Source: Peribacillus sp. ACCC06369
GTDB taxonomy: Bacteria; Bacillota; Bacilli; Bacillales; DSM-1321
Direction of reading: 5' to 3'
DNA length: 64,000 nt
Assembly (NCBI RefSeq): GCF_030348945.1
Contig: NZ_JAUCEN010000002.1
Span: forward strand, 496,001-560,000
The first letter of the stretch is position 1; every line of letters begins with the position of its first letter. Positions 37,139 through 45,779 of the stretch are shown piece after piece. The notes beneath the pieces are model-generated. The model had not been told where the DNA came from. It was given only the letters and a program-made list of their open reading frames with translations, and ran no database searches. The position numbers and the translations under genes are program-made.

Positions 37139-37975
37139 TCATATTTTGGTTAAGATAATACCGATTAATGCTGCAAGAACGCCGGCAATTTGATAGGATT
37201 TTAGTTTTTCTTTGAATAAATAACATCCTGCGAAAACGACAACTAAACAATTTAGGCTGACGACAGGGAAGATGATGCTTGCGATGCCGGTATTCAACGC
37301 ATAGAAATAACATCCATAGGCTATGATGCTTAAAAAACCTACGATGGAACCAATTTTGACTTCCTGTAGCTTGATTTTTTCTTTCTTAAAGGATAGAACT
37401 GAAAGCAGATAAAGAGTTCCGCCCCCATACATTGATACAAGGATGTCGAGGGAGTTTAAATGAAGCCGTGTTGATGTCGTCATCAGAATGCCGAGTACAC
37501 CAAAAGATAATATGGAAAATAATGTGTGCATCATCCAAGGTAAATATTGGTGGTTGCCCTTGGCGTTAGGTGTATACTGAATGACAAGGGTTGCAAGCAG
37601 CATGCAGATGATTCCGGTCCACTGCAGCGAAGAAATATGCTCATGAAAAATTAATGCAGCACATAGGATGGGAAATATTGCATTCGCTGCGATTAATGGT
37701 GATGTTAAACTTGCCGGCCCTTTTTCAAAGGCACTTGCCATCTGGATATTACCATTAGCGTTCAGGACACCAATTGCTGCACCAAGCATGATAGACAGCA
37801 AGTTCAGGTTCAAACCATCCATAAGTACTCCATAAAATATGGACAAAATGAAAGCTACAAAATAAAAGAAAAATTGGATAGGTACCTTTGAGTAACCCTT
37901 TCCGCTACTCCATTTAAAAATGCTGTTATTGATTCCGAAACATAAACTGGTGATGAGTGCTGCAAAAATCCACAT
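37139..37975 (-). CDS. DMT family (EamA) transporter
   Basis: 278 residues with ten predicted helices in two EamA repeats. It starts MWIFAALITSLCFGINNSIF. It is distinct from the DMT gene at 11861. The segment NANGNIQMASAFEKGPASL at about 73-91 is typical of the family. Substrate unknown. The divergent neighbour is the preQ1-controlled queF, about 150 bases away across the leader, so a queuosine-related role is conceivable but unsupported. Confidence 0.88.
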   Translation of the reverse strand: MWIFAALITSLCFGINNSIFKWSSGKGYSKVPIQFFFYFVAFILSIFYGVLMDGLNLNLLSIMLGAAIGVLNANGNIQMASAFEKGPASLTSPLIAANAIFPILCAALIFHEHISSLQWTGIICMLLATLVIQYTPNAKGNHQYLPWMMHTLFSILSFGVLGILMTTSTRLHLNSLDILVSMYGGGTLYLLSVLSFKKEKIKLQEVKIGSIVGFLSIIAYGCYFYALNTGIASIIFPVVSLNCLVVVFAGCYLFKEKLKSYQIAGVLAALIGIILTKI

Positions 37976-38131
37976 TGTTTAAATCTCTTCCTTCATGTAG
38001 GATAAACTTCTTCTACATTTTAAGCCGAATACATGTGGGAATCAAACTAAAATTAAAAAGTATGATTGACAGATTAGATTTTTTTTTCTATATTTACTAT
38101 GACAATTTTAAAATATTTCCCGATAAACGGG

Positions 38132-38220
38132 AGAGGTTCATAGCATCACCCTCTTAAAAAAACTATGGCTTTGATTTTTTTCACGAATCAACCATATCTT
38201 TGATGAGATATGGTTTTTGT
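38132..38220 (+). promoter_or_regulatory. preQ1-I riboswitch with terminator
   Basis: The aptamer AGAGGTTCATAGC...ACCCTCTTAAAAAAACTATGG (38132-38167) matches preQ1 class I: AGAGG pairs with CCTCT, and CTATG in the tail pairs with CATAG in the loop as the H-type pseudoknot. A terminator ACCATATC/GATATGGT with a T run follows at 38191-38218. TATGG (38164) can pair with CCATA (38192) as antiterminator. High preQ1 should therefore switch queF off. Confidence 0.93.
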
Positions 38221-38278
38221 TATATAGAGGCCCATTTTATGAATCTCCCCTGACAAACGTGGATGAGGAGGACTTTTT

Positions 38279-38776
38279 ATGTCTGGAAGAAAAGAAGAAG
38301 AATTAAAGGAAATTACACTGCTTGGGAATCAAGGGACAAAATATACATTCGACTATGCGCCTGAAATTCTTGAGTCATTCGATAACAAACATCCTAACCG
38401 TGATTATTTCGTCAAATTCAATTGCCCGGAATTCACTAGCTTATGTCCGATAACCGGCCAGCCAGACTTTGCAACCATTTACATCAGCTATATTCCCAGT
38501 GTGAAGATGGTCGAAAGCAAGTCTTTGAAACTTTATTTATTCAGCTTCCGTAATCATGGTGATTTCCATGAAGACTGCATGAATATCATCATGAACGATT
38601 TAATCGAGTTGATGGATCCTAAATATATTGAAGTATGGGGCAAGTTCACGCCTAGGGGCGGGATTTCTATTGATCCATACACAAACTACGGGAAACCAGG
38701 GACGAAGTATGAGGAAATGGCGGATTACCGCTTGATGAATCATGATTTATACCCTGAAACTGTGGATAATCGCTAA
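38279..38776 (+). CDS. queF: NADPH-dependent preQ0 reductase QueF
   Basis: 165 residues, the short unimodular form found in Bacillus. The catalytic Cys56 and Asp63 are in [11 protein letters not shown], and the NADPH motif region [15 protein letters not shown] follows. It reduces 7-cyano-7-deazaguanine to 7-aminomethyl-7-deazaguanine (preQ1) in queuosine biosynthesis. GAGGAGGAC precedes the ATG. It stands alone, without queCDE, behind a preQ1 riboswitch that gives product feedback. Confidence 0.97.
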   Translation: MSGRKEEELKEITLLGNQGTKYTFDYAPEILESFDNKHPNRDYFVKFNCPEFTSLCPITGQPDFATIYISYIPSVKMVESKSLKLYLFSFRNHGDFHEDCMNIIMNDLIELMDPKYIEVWGKFTPRGGISIDPYTNYGKPGTKYEEMADYRLMNHDLYPETVDNR

Positions 38777-38784
38777 AGATTGGA

Positions 38785-38817
38785 AAGGCAACTGGCTTAT
38801 GCCGTTGTCTTTTTTTG
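38785..38817 (+). terminator. Terminator of queF
   Basis: GGCAACTGGC pairs imperfectly with GCCGTTGTC and is followed by seven T residues. Confidence 0.8.
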
Positions 38818-38976
38818 CCTTTTACTATTCCCTTTCAATAATCACATTATTTTGTCCTCTTTAAAAATACAAATGTCCTCCTATAGTGGAATTTTTACTT
38901 GATTGTTTAGAGAAAAAACGTAATAATAGGGAGAGTTGATTTTGACAGAATATTATTTAAAATAGGGGATGTCGAG

Positions 38977-40323
38977 ATGAAAGTTGCGAAGTTTGGCGGA
39001 AGTTCACTTGCGTCAGGTGAACAGTTGAGAAAGGTATTCGAAATTGTGGTTGCTGATTCAGAGAGGAAGTTTGTAGTCGTTTCGGCTCCAGGGAAACGCA
39101 ATTCCGATGATATAAAGGTGACGGATTTATTGATTGAGGCTGCGGAACAGCAGCTGCGCGGCGATAACGGGGAGCATTTGATCGAAGACGTGGTATCCCG
39201 CTATGCGAGCATTGCTGAAGAGTTGGATATATCCGAGGAGGTCATCACAGGGATTCATGAAAATTTAAAAGCACTGTTGCATGCTGACCAATCTAACCAG
39301 AAGCGCTATTTGGATGCTTTAAAGGCCAGTGGCGAAGATAATAATGCGAAGCTGGTCGCAGGTTATTTTCAAAGCCGTGGGGTAGAGGCAAAGTATATAA
39401 ATCCAAAGAAGGCTGGCTTAATCGTTACGGATGTAGATGGATTTACCCAGGTTCAGCCAGAGTCATATGATCGGTTGTATGCTCTGCGTGAAGAGCCTGG
39501 AATCGTAGTATTTCCAGGGTTCTTCGGATATACGTTAGATGGTGATATTTTAACCTTCTCAAGAAGCGGTTCCGATATTACGGGTTCGATTCTTGCAAAT
39601 GGGGTCAAAGCCGATTTGTATGAGAACTTTACGGACGTGGATGCCGTTTATGCGGTAAATCCAAATGTGGTTTCCAATCCGAAGGGAATCCGGGAGTTAA
39701 CCTATCGTGAAATGCGGGAGCTTTCTTATGCCGGTTTTTCGGTATTTCATGATGAAGCGCTGATTCCTGCATTCCGTGCGGGAATACCTGTCCATATCCA
39801 AAATACGAACAATCCGACGGCACAAGGGACCCGCATTGTGAACACGCGGGATAATACGAATGGTCCGGTTATTGGGATTGCAAGTGATAAAGGGTTTTGC
39901 AGTATTTACATTAGCAAATATTTGATGAACCGGGAAGTTGGTTTTGGCCGGAAACTGCTGCATATCCTTGAAGATTACGGAGTTTCATATGAGCATATTC
40001 CATCAGGCATTGATGATGTGACGCTTATTCTAAGGCAGGACCAGTTGAAGGGTGAAGCCGAGAAGAAAATTATTTCACGAATCAAGAAAGAGCTTCATGC
40101 CGATGAAGTGAATGTGGAGCATGATCTTGCCTTAATCATGGTTGTAGGTGAAGGAATGCGTCATAATGTAGGTACAACGGCTAGAGCGTCAAAAGCGTTA
40201 GCCGAAGCAAAGGTGAATATTGAAATGATCAATCAGGGCTCTTCGGAGGTTAGCATGATGTTCGGTGTGAAAGGGCACAACGAAGAGACGGCAATTCAGG
40301 CATTATATCACGAGTTCTTTTGA
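38977..40323 (+). CDS. Aspartate kinase (class III-like)
   Basis: 448 residues. The amino acid kinase domain (about 1-290) begins KVAKFGGSSLASG, with the SRSGSDITGS motif for nucleotide binding near 190-200. Two ACT domains follow (about 300-448), which bind amino acid effectors. Length and start resemble the B. subtilis YclM/ThrD enzyme, responsive to Lys plus Thr, rather than the alpha/beta LysC type with an internal start. It makes aspartyl phosphate for Lys, Met, Thr and Ile. No L-box is seen upstream. Confidence 0.93.
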   Translation: MKVAKFGGSSLASGEQLRKVFEIVVADSERKFVVVSAPGKRNSDDIKVTDLLIEAAEQQLRGDNGEHLIEDVVSRYASIAEELDISEEVITGIHENLKALLHADQSNQKRYLDALKASGEDNNAKLVAGYFQSRGVEAKYINPKKAGLIVTDVDGFTQVQPESYDRLYALREEPGIVVFPGFFGYTLDGDILTFSRSGSDITGSILANGVKADLYENFTDVDAVYAVNPNVVSNPKGIRELTYREMRELSYAGFSVFHDEALIPAFRAGIPVHIQNTNNPTAQGTRIVNTRDNTNGPVIGIASDKGFCSIYISKYLMNREVGFGRKLLHILEDYGVSYEHIPSGIDDVTLILRQDQLKGEAEKKIISRIKKELHADEVNVEHDLALIMVVGEGMRHNVGTTARASKALAEAKVNIEMINQGSSEVSMMFGVKGHNEETAIQALYHEFF

Positions 40324-40339
40324 GAATGAGAAATTAGAG

Positions 40340-40364
40340 ACCTCCTTGAAAAAGGAGGTTTTTG
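40340..40364 (+). terminator. Terminator of aspartate kinase gene
   Basis: ACCTCCTT and AAGGAGGT form an 8-bp stem followed by TTTTGG. Confidence 0.8.
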
Positions 40365-40724
40365 GTTATCGGGGATATTCCCTTTTGTTCATAGGGGTCG
40401 AAATGGTGGGCGCAATATGGGAGAAGTTTCTTGATGCTGAAGAATCAGCATGAGCAAATGGAAGAAGAACGGATGCAAATCAATGAAACCTATAGGGGGC
40501 CGCGGACAACGCCATGATTTCCTCAAGCGCGTGTCGGATCGAACATGATGAGGGGGCAGAGTATAGGAATAGATGAATGGATTGATAGCTGGGTTTGAAG
40601 AAGAAGCGAATTTATTGATTAAAGGTGAAAAAAGGGGTAGTTGCCGGGATGCCTCATTAAATGTACCGGAGGGATCTTTCAGTGATTATGATAGATGAAT
40701 TGAACGTTTGCCCTCATTCCCCAA
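40365..40724. other. Gene-free stretch, possible decayed gene
   Basis: No supported gene. A 27-codon frame at 40434-40517 has Glu/Gln-rich text (NQHEQMEEERMQ) without a clear ribosome site. The relatively GC-rich, coding-like composition suggests a decayed gene, but no family can be named. Confidence 0.35.
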
Positions 40725-40766
40725 ATAAAAAAGGAAAGCCTCCAAGATTGGAGGCTTTCCTTTTTG
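40725..40766 (-). terminator. Terminator of nitroreductase gene
   Basis: AAGGAAAGCCTCCA and TGGAGGCTTTCCTT form a perfect 14-bp stem flanked by A and T runs; usable from both sides. Confidence 0.93.
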
Positions 40767-41327
40767 TTAGTCCATAATTGTCAGGAGTTGATCGATCTCT
40801 TTCCTGGGGCGTGGGGCAGGGATCATGTCGGGATAGCCGACATGAAGGCTGCCTACGATTTTCTCGCCAGGTTTAACGCCTAAAGCTTCACGAAACTCCA
40901 TGCTGTGGATCATGCCGTATGTTTCCCATATCATCCCGATTCCTTGTTCCCAGGCAAGCAGGCTGAAATTTTGGATCAAGGCACTTGTAGCTGCATAATC
41001 TTCTTCACGTGTCATTGGATTCGGATTCTCTTCCATGATCACTGCGATGAACATCGGGACATCTATAAGTTTATTATATCCTCGCTGTCCGGCTGCGTTT
41101 TTCTTTTCAGGGTCCTTCTCTTTGCCTGCCATAAAAGCACGGGTTGCTTCTGCGAGTTTTAAACGGCTTTCGCCATGTACCACGACGAAGCGCCAAGGCT
41201 GGGTCATTTTATGGTTCGGTGCCCATGTCGACGTTTCCAATAATGATTGGATGGTATCAATAGGAACAGGAATGTCCTTAAATCGCTTAATGCTGCGCCG
41301 TTCTTTAATGATATCTTCAAGTTTCAT
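40767..41327 (-). CDS. Nitroreductase family protein
   Basis: 186 residues from ATG 41327 (MKLEDIIKERRSIKRF), 10 bases after AGGAG; an ATG at 41333 is too close to the site. FMN-binding motifs RRSIKRF and STWAPNHKMTQPWRF are present, close to the YdjA/YfhC-like short nitroreductases. It probably reduces nitro or quinone compounds using NAD(P)H. Its 450-base upstream region is unusual: it contains a potentially structured RNA, inverted repeats and a Fur-like box, so expression may depend on a long leader. Confidence 0.9.
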   Translation of the reverse strand: MKLEDIIKERRSIKRFKDIPVPIDTIQSLLETSTWAPNHKMTQPWRFVVVHGESRLKLAEATRAFMAGKEKDPEKKNAAGQRGYNKLIDVPMFIAVIMEENPNPMTREEDYAATSALIQNFSLLAWEQGIGMIWETYGMIHSMEFREALGVKPGEKIVGSLHVGYPDMIPAPRPRKEIDQLLTIMD

Positions 41328-41374
41328 GATCATCCTGCTCCTTTAATCATATATGTAAGTTCATTAGTTTTTTT

Positions 41375-41510
41375 ATAAAAAATAGTCCCCGGCTGCCTAA
41401 TATGCTTCCAACGTGAATAAATTACTTGAATAAAGAGGGGGCAATATTCCAGTGACTTGCATTCGCTAATGAGCATATAATTTTTACTAGGCACAGAGAA
41501 GCCGGGGCGA
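41375..41510 (-). ncRNA. Candidate structured RNA or leader
   Basis: On the minus strand three nested helices close a 67-base loop: CCCCGGCT/AGCCGGGG (41507-41500 with 41394-41387), TGCCTA/TAGGCA (41493-41488 with 41399-41394) and ATATGC/GCATAT. Inside the loop CATT-AGCG-AATG can form a hairpin, and an unpaired C-rich run CCCCCTCTTT lies at 41440-41431. A run of six T residues follows the outer helix (about 41383-41378), so a transcript could end there. It lies in front of a nitroreductase gene and about 90 bases beyond a Fur-like box. I know no family that fits with certainty. Confidence 0.5.
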
Positions 41511-41539
41511 CATTGTATCTATGTACAATATCAAAAGGG

Positions 41540-41559
41540 TACGATAAGAGATTATCGTA
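41540..41559. promoter_or_regulatory. 8-bp perfect inverted repeat
   Basis: TACGATAA-GAGA-TTATCGTA, a perfect palindrome with 8-bp arms. A weaker one, ATTGTA-TCTATG-TACAAT, is at 41512-41529. They could be operators, or hairpins in a long nitroreductase leader. Confidence 0.5.
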
Positions 41560-41594
41560 ATTGCTTATCAAATTTCAGAGATCAATAATGAAAT

Positions 41595-41609
41595 TGAAAA
41601 TCATTATCA
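41595..41609 (+). promoter_or_regulatory. Fur-like box
   Basis: TGAAAATCATTATCA matches the 7-1-7 Fur motif TGATAATNATTATCA at 14 of 15 positions. It lies between the divergent nitroreductase and ABC exporter genes and could act on either, or on the structured RNA. Confidence 0.6.
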
Positions 41610-41782
41610 ATTAGAATTTTCGCTTATTTCCTGTTATTTGTCAAGAGTATTTATTAAAAAAAAATCAAGTTATTTACTAATCCTTTGAATCAGTTAAAAT
41701 CTTTTAAAAAATCTGTATAAAAATGTATAATGAGAGGATGAAAAGATGCTATCTACATATGAAGAATCGAAGGGTGTCATAG

Positions 41783-43531
41783 ATGAAAAAACTGGCCTCA
41801 TTTCTTAAGCCGTACTGGCTCTTGATCATTCTTGCTTTAATCTTAATGATTGTCGAGCTCGGTGTAGAACTGTTACAACCTCTATTTATAGCAAAAATAA
41901 TTGATGATGGCATTTTACAGAAAGATTTATCGGTGGTGATTAAATGGGGAAGCGTCATGGTTGGACTTTCCATTTTTTCATTTATTGGCGGGATCGTTAA
42001 TTCCTTTACGGCATCACATGTAAGTCAGAGTTTTGGACATGATGTCAGGAAAAGCCTTTTTGGTAAGATACAGGCGTTTTCTTTTGCGAATTTGAATAAT
42101 ATCCCGACTTCCTCGTTGATCACAAGGATGACGAATGATGTGACCCAACTTCAAAATACGGTTTTTATGGGCCTGCGTATCATGGCAAGGGCGCCATTGA
42201 TCGTAATCGGCGGGGCGATAATGGCCATTGCGGTAGATTTTAAACTCTCCCTTGTTTTGGTCATTTCGATTCCGGTTCTTGTTTTTTTTCTTGGCTGGGT
42301 TATGAAACGAGCGGCTATTCTATTTAAGCTCGTACAGAAAAAGCTCGATAATGTCAACGGTGTCATGAGGGAAAACCTGATAGGCATGCGCTTGATCAAA
42401 GCCTTTCTTCGTAAGGAGCATGAAATTGGACGGTTTGACGATGCAAATGACGAGTTGAAAAGAAAGACTATGTCTTCCCTTCGTTTAATTGAAACGACCA
42501 TGCCTGTACTGATGCTGGTCATGAATGTGGCAATTCTGATCATTCTCTGGCTTGGAAGCGAATTTATTACAACGGGAGATATACAGGTAGGGGAAGTTGT
42601 GGCGATTGTAAACTATGCCACAAGGATTGCGGCATCACTTTCCGTTTTTTCATGGCTGATCATGGTCATTTCCCGTGCGAAGGCTTCCGCGGAACGTGTG
42701 ACGGAAATATTTGAAACCCCGATAGATATTGATGAGGGTAAGTTGGAAAGCAAGAGTGAGGCCGTCAATGGGGGAGGCATAAAGTTCCTGGATGTATCTT
42801 TCCGCTACCCTGGAACAGATGCACCGGTATTGAAAAACTTGAACTTTTCTATCGATCTGGGAGAATCGCTTGCCATCATAGGAGCGACGGGATCAGGGAA
42901 AACATCCTTGTTCCAGCTGATTCCGAGATTATACGAAGTTGAAAGCGGCTCCATTCAAATAGATGGCCAGGATGTGAAAGATATTCCCTTGAATTCGCTG
43001 CGGAAAAGGATTGGCTATGTACCGCAGGAAGCCCTTCTTTTTTCAGGAACCATAAAAAGTAATGTTGCCTGGGGAAAAGAAGGGGCATCAATGGAGGAAA
43101 TCATGGCAGCAGCCATGCATGCCCAGGTTCATGAAACCATCATGAAACTCCCGAAACAATATGAAACGCAGTTAGGGCAAAAAGGAGTGAATCTGTCCGG
43201 AGGGCAAAAACAGCGGTTATCGATTGCGAGAGCATTGGTGCGCAAACCGAAGATTCTCATTCTGGATGATAGTACGAGTGCGCTGGATTTGAAAACGGAA
43301 AGTAGATTACTCGCCGCTTTAAAGGCCTATACATGCACAACGCTCATCATTACACAAAAAATCAGCACAGCCATGGAGGCGGACAAAATCTTGTTACTGG
43401 AAAATGGTCAAGTGCTTGCACTAGGGAAACATCAGGATTTGATTCAATCAAGTGATCTTTATCGAAAAATCGTTCACTCACAGTTTGGGGAGGAGGGAGT
43501 TTCTCTTGAGTCCAAGAATATCTCCCGTTAA
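41783..43531 (+). CDS. ABC exporter half, degenerate ATP site
   Basis: 582 residues: six-helix ABC_membrane domain (about 1-310) fused to an ATPase domain with Walker A GATGSGKTS and signature LSGGQKQRLS. Walker B reads LILDDSTSALD: the catalytic Glu after the Asp is replaced by Asp, and the H-loop has Gln (TQKIS) instead of His. This is the usual non-catalytic half of a heterodimeric exporter. The partner starts inside its 3' end. Resembles YfiB; possible role in drug or peptide export. Weak ribosome site. Confidence 0.92.
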   Translation: MKKLASFLKPYWLLIILALILMIVELGVELLQPLFIAKIIDDGILQKDLSVVIKWGSVMVGLSIFSFIGGIVNSFTASHVSQSFGHDVRKSLFGKIQAFSFANLNNIPTSSLITRMTNDVTQLQNTVFMGLRIMARAPLIVIGGAIMAIAVDFKLSLVLVISIPVLVFFLGWVMKRAAILFKLVQKKLDNVNGVMRENLIGMRLIKAFLRKEHEIGRFDDANDELKRKTMSSLRLIETTMPVLMLVMNVAILIILWLGSEFITTGDIQVGEVVAIVNYATRIAASLSVFSWLIMVISRAKASAERVTEIFETPIDIDEGKLESKSEAVNGGGIKFLDVSFRYPGTDAPVLKNLNFSIDLGESLAIIGATGSGKTSLFQLIPRLYEVESGSIQIDGQDVKDIPLNSLRKRIGYVPQEALLFSGTIKSNVAWGKEGASMEEIMAAAMHAQVHETIMKLPKQYETQLGQKGVNLSGGQKQRLSIARALVRKPKILILDDSTSALDLKTESRLLAALKAYTCTTLIITQKISTAMEADKILLLENGQVLALGKHQDLIQSSDLYRKIVHSQFGEEGVSLESKNISR

Positions 43532-45296
43532 GGCAAAGTCAAAACCGGTCTATTCATGGAATACGATAAAAAGGATCATCCCCTACTTAGCAACGAATAA
43601 AAGCCTGCTATTTTGTGTCCTTTTCATGGTACTGGTAAGCTCCGTTTTAGGATTGCTCGGCCCCTTTCTTGTTGGGATGGCGATCGATGATTATATTGTT
43701 ACAAAGGATAGCGAGGGGCTGTTCAGCCTTCTTATCGGGCTTCTCGGAGTCTATCTATTCTATTCCCTATCCATGTGGCTTCAGAATTATTGGATGATCG
43801 GAATCGCGCAGGATACGGTTTATGCGATGCGCAATCAATTGTTCAAGAAGCTTCACCAGTTATCCATTCCCTTTTTTGACCGGCGTCAGCATGGGGAATT
43901 GATGAGTAGGGTCACGAATGATATAGAAAACGTCAGTTCCACTTTGAATAGTTCCGTGATCCAGATTTTTTCAAGTGTGCTGACACTGGTCGGGACGATT
44001 GGAGTGATGTTGTATTTAAGCCCTCTATTGACTGTTTTAACCTTATTCATCGTTCCTCTTATGTTCTTCGGGCTGAGGTGGATAACGAACCGGACGGGAA
44101 AGCTTTTTAAAGAACAGCAGAAGAACCTTGGAGAACTGAATGGGTTTATAGAAGAAACGATTTCGGGACAACGGATCGTAAAGGCTTTTTCGCAGGAAGA
44201 TAAAGTGATCCGTGATTTTATCACCCGGAGTGAAAACTTAAAGAAAGCCGGATTTCTATCACAATCATACTCCGGGCTGATTCCAAAACTGATGAATTTA
44301 CTCAACAACTTAAGTTTTACGGTAATTGCCGCAGTCGGCGGGTTTTTGGCGTTGAGTGGCATAGGCACGGTTTCCATCGGGGGCATTGTTATTTTCACCG
44401 AGTATTCAAGGCAATTCACCCGTCCGCTCAATGACCTGGCTAATCAATTCAATACACTCCTCTCAGCTGTTGCTGGTGCTGAGCGGGTTTTCACCATACT
44501 TGATGAAAAAGAAGAAGAAGTGGATGAGAAACAGGCTTCTGAACTTCGGGATGTCTGTGGTGAGGTGGACTTTGAGGGTGTTACATTTTCATACAATGAT
44601 GAGGACCAAACGATATATGATGTTAGTTTTCATGCAGAAAAAGGGGAGACCATCGCGCTTGTAGGTCCCACTGGGGCCGGTAAGACAACGATCATTAATC
44701 TTCTTGCCCGTTTTTACGAGCCAAACAACGGCCGGATCTTGATTGATGGCCAGAATATCCAGCAGGTGACCAGATCAAGTCTCCGCAAGCATATGGGTTT
44801 TGTTTTACAGGATTCCTTTTTATTTCAGGGTACGATTCGTGAAAATATCCGCTACGGTCGACTGGAGGCGGGAGATGAAGAAGTGGTGGATGCAGCCAAG
44901 CTTGCCAATGCCCATTCCTTTATCATGAAAATGCCAGAACGATATGATACCATCTTGAATCAGGATGGCGGTGGAATCAGTCAGGGACAGCGCCAGCTTT
45001 TATCGATTGCCAGGGCCATTTTAGCCGATCCCGTTCTATTGATTTTGGATGAAGCGACAAGTAGCATAGATACGATTACCGAGCTTAAAATCCAGGAAGC
45101 ATTACACCGTTTGATGGAGGGGAGGACAAGTTTTGTCATTGCCCATCGATTGAATACGATCCAGCAAAGTGATCAAATCCTGGTGCTTGATGAAGGAAAG
45201 GTCATTGAAAAGGGATCACATGATGAATTGTTGAAGCAAAGGGGTTTTTATTACGATCTCTATCGCAGTTCATTAAAGGAAAATCAGACCGGATGA
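43506..45296 (+). CDS. ABC exporter half, catalytic partner
   Basis: 596 residues from TTG 43506, 7 bases after GGAGGAGGGAG; it overlaps the upstream gene by 26 bases. ABC_membrane domain with six helices, then an ATPase with Walker A GPTGAGKTT, signature ISQGQRQLLS, Walker B LILDEATSSID and H-loop AHRLN. The catalytic Glu and His are intact here, so with the upstream subunit it forms one consensus-degenerate heterodimer, like YfiC with YfiB or BmrD with BmrC. Substrate unknown. Confidence 0.93.
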   Translation: MSPRISPVKAKSKPVYSWNTIKRIIPYLATNKSLLFCVLFMVLVSSVLGLLGPFLVGMAIDDYIVTKDSEGLFSLLIGLLGVYLFYSLSMWLQNYWMIGIAQDTVYAMRNQLFKKLHQLSIPFFDRRQHGELMSRVTNDIENVSSTLNSSVIQIFSSVLTLVGTIGVMLYLSPLLTVLTLFIVPLMFFGLRWITNRTGKLFKEQQKNLGELNGFIEETISGQRIVKAFSQEDKVIRDFITRSENLKKAGFLSQSYSGLIPKLMNLLNNLSFTVIAAVGGFLALSGIGTVSIGGIVIFTEYSRQFTRPLNDLANQFNTLLSAVAGAERVFTILDEKEEEVDEKQASELRDVCGEVDFEGVTFSYNDEDQTIYDVSFHAEKGETIALVGPTGAGKTTIINLLARFYEPNNGRILIDGQNIQQVTRSSLRKHMGFVLQDSFLFQGTIRENIRYGRLEAGDEEVVDAAKLANAHSFIMKMPERYDTILNQDGGGISQGQRQLLSIARAILADPVLLILDEATSSIDTITELKIQEALHRLMEGRTSFVIAHRLNTIQQSDQILVLDEGKVIEKGSHDELLKQRGFYYDLYRSSLKENQTG

Positions 45297-45300
45297 AAAA

Positions 45301-45330
45301 AATGTGTGCCGTCAGGCGCACATTTTTTGC
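45301..45330 (+). terminator. Terminator of ABC exporter operon
   Basis: AATGTGTGCC and GGCGCACATT form a 10-bp stem followed by TTTT. Confidence 0.88.
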
Positions 45331-45351
45331 GTTGTCCTGTAAAACACGAAC

Positions 45352-45606
45352 TTAAACTTGGGGGTTGCATTTCGTCTCATTGTTTTCCGCTTCCTCTATG
45401 CTCGCAAACGTCTGTTGTTGTTGATGGAGGAGCAATTCTTTGAAGGATTTTTTATCCAATACGGTTTTTATATCATCCAAAGAGACCGAAAGGCTTTTGA
45501 GTAGACAGATTTTCTCGAGCCTTTTCAGGTCTTTTTCCGTATAATACCTGCGGCCATTTGTATTGTGGGGAAAGAGGTAAATATCGACAAAATAATGGAA
45601 AATACT
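45352..45606 (-). pseudogene. Truncated MerR-family regulator
   Basis: An open frame of 84 codons on the minus strand contains NTNGRRYYTEKDLKRLEKI, the second half of a MerR DNA-binding domain, then a helical segment ending ETKCNPQV. The first helix-turn-helix is missing, and upstream text (HYFVDIYLFPH) looks like a decayed form of the usual HYYDEIGLF region before a stop at 45607. No start codon or ribosome site is present. It is a gene remnant, perhaps once the regulator of the ABC exporter or cstA. Confidence 0.75.
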
Positions 45607-45779
45607 TTACAATTTGACTAAATTACTATTGCTAAAAAACCTTATGATAACATATAATTCAGAATATATATAAAATTCTTTAAATTTAACGTCACGAGGC
45701 GGAATATAGCCCTAACACCCTGTAAAATGAAGATTTTTTTATAGTTGATCACTAGTTTAATAGAGAGGAGATGGAAAAA

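Noticed and set aside
40434..40517. 27-codon peptide gene
   Set aside because: No convincing ribosome site or promoter, and no recognisable motif.
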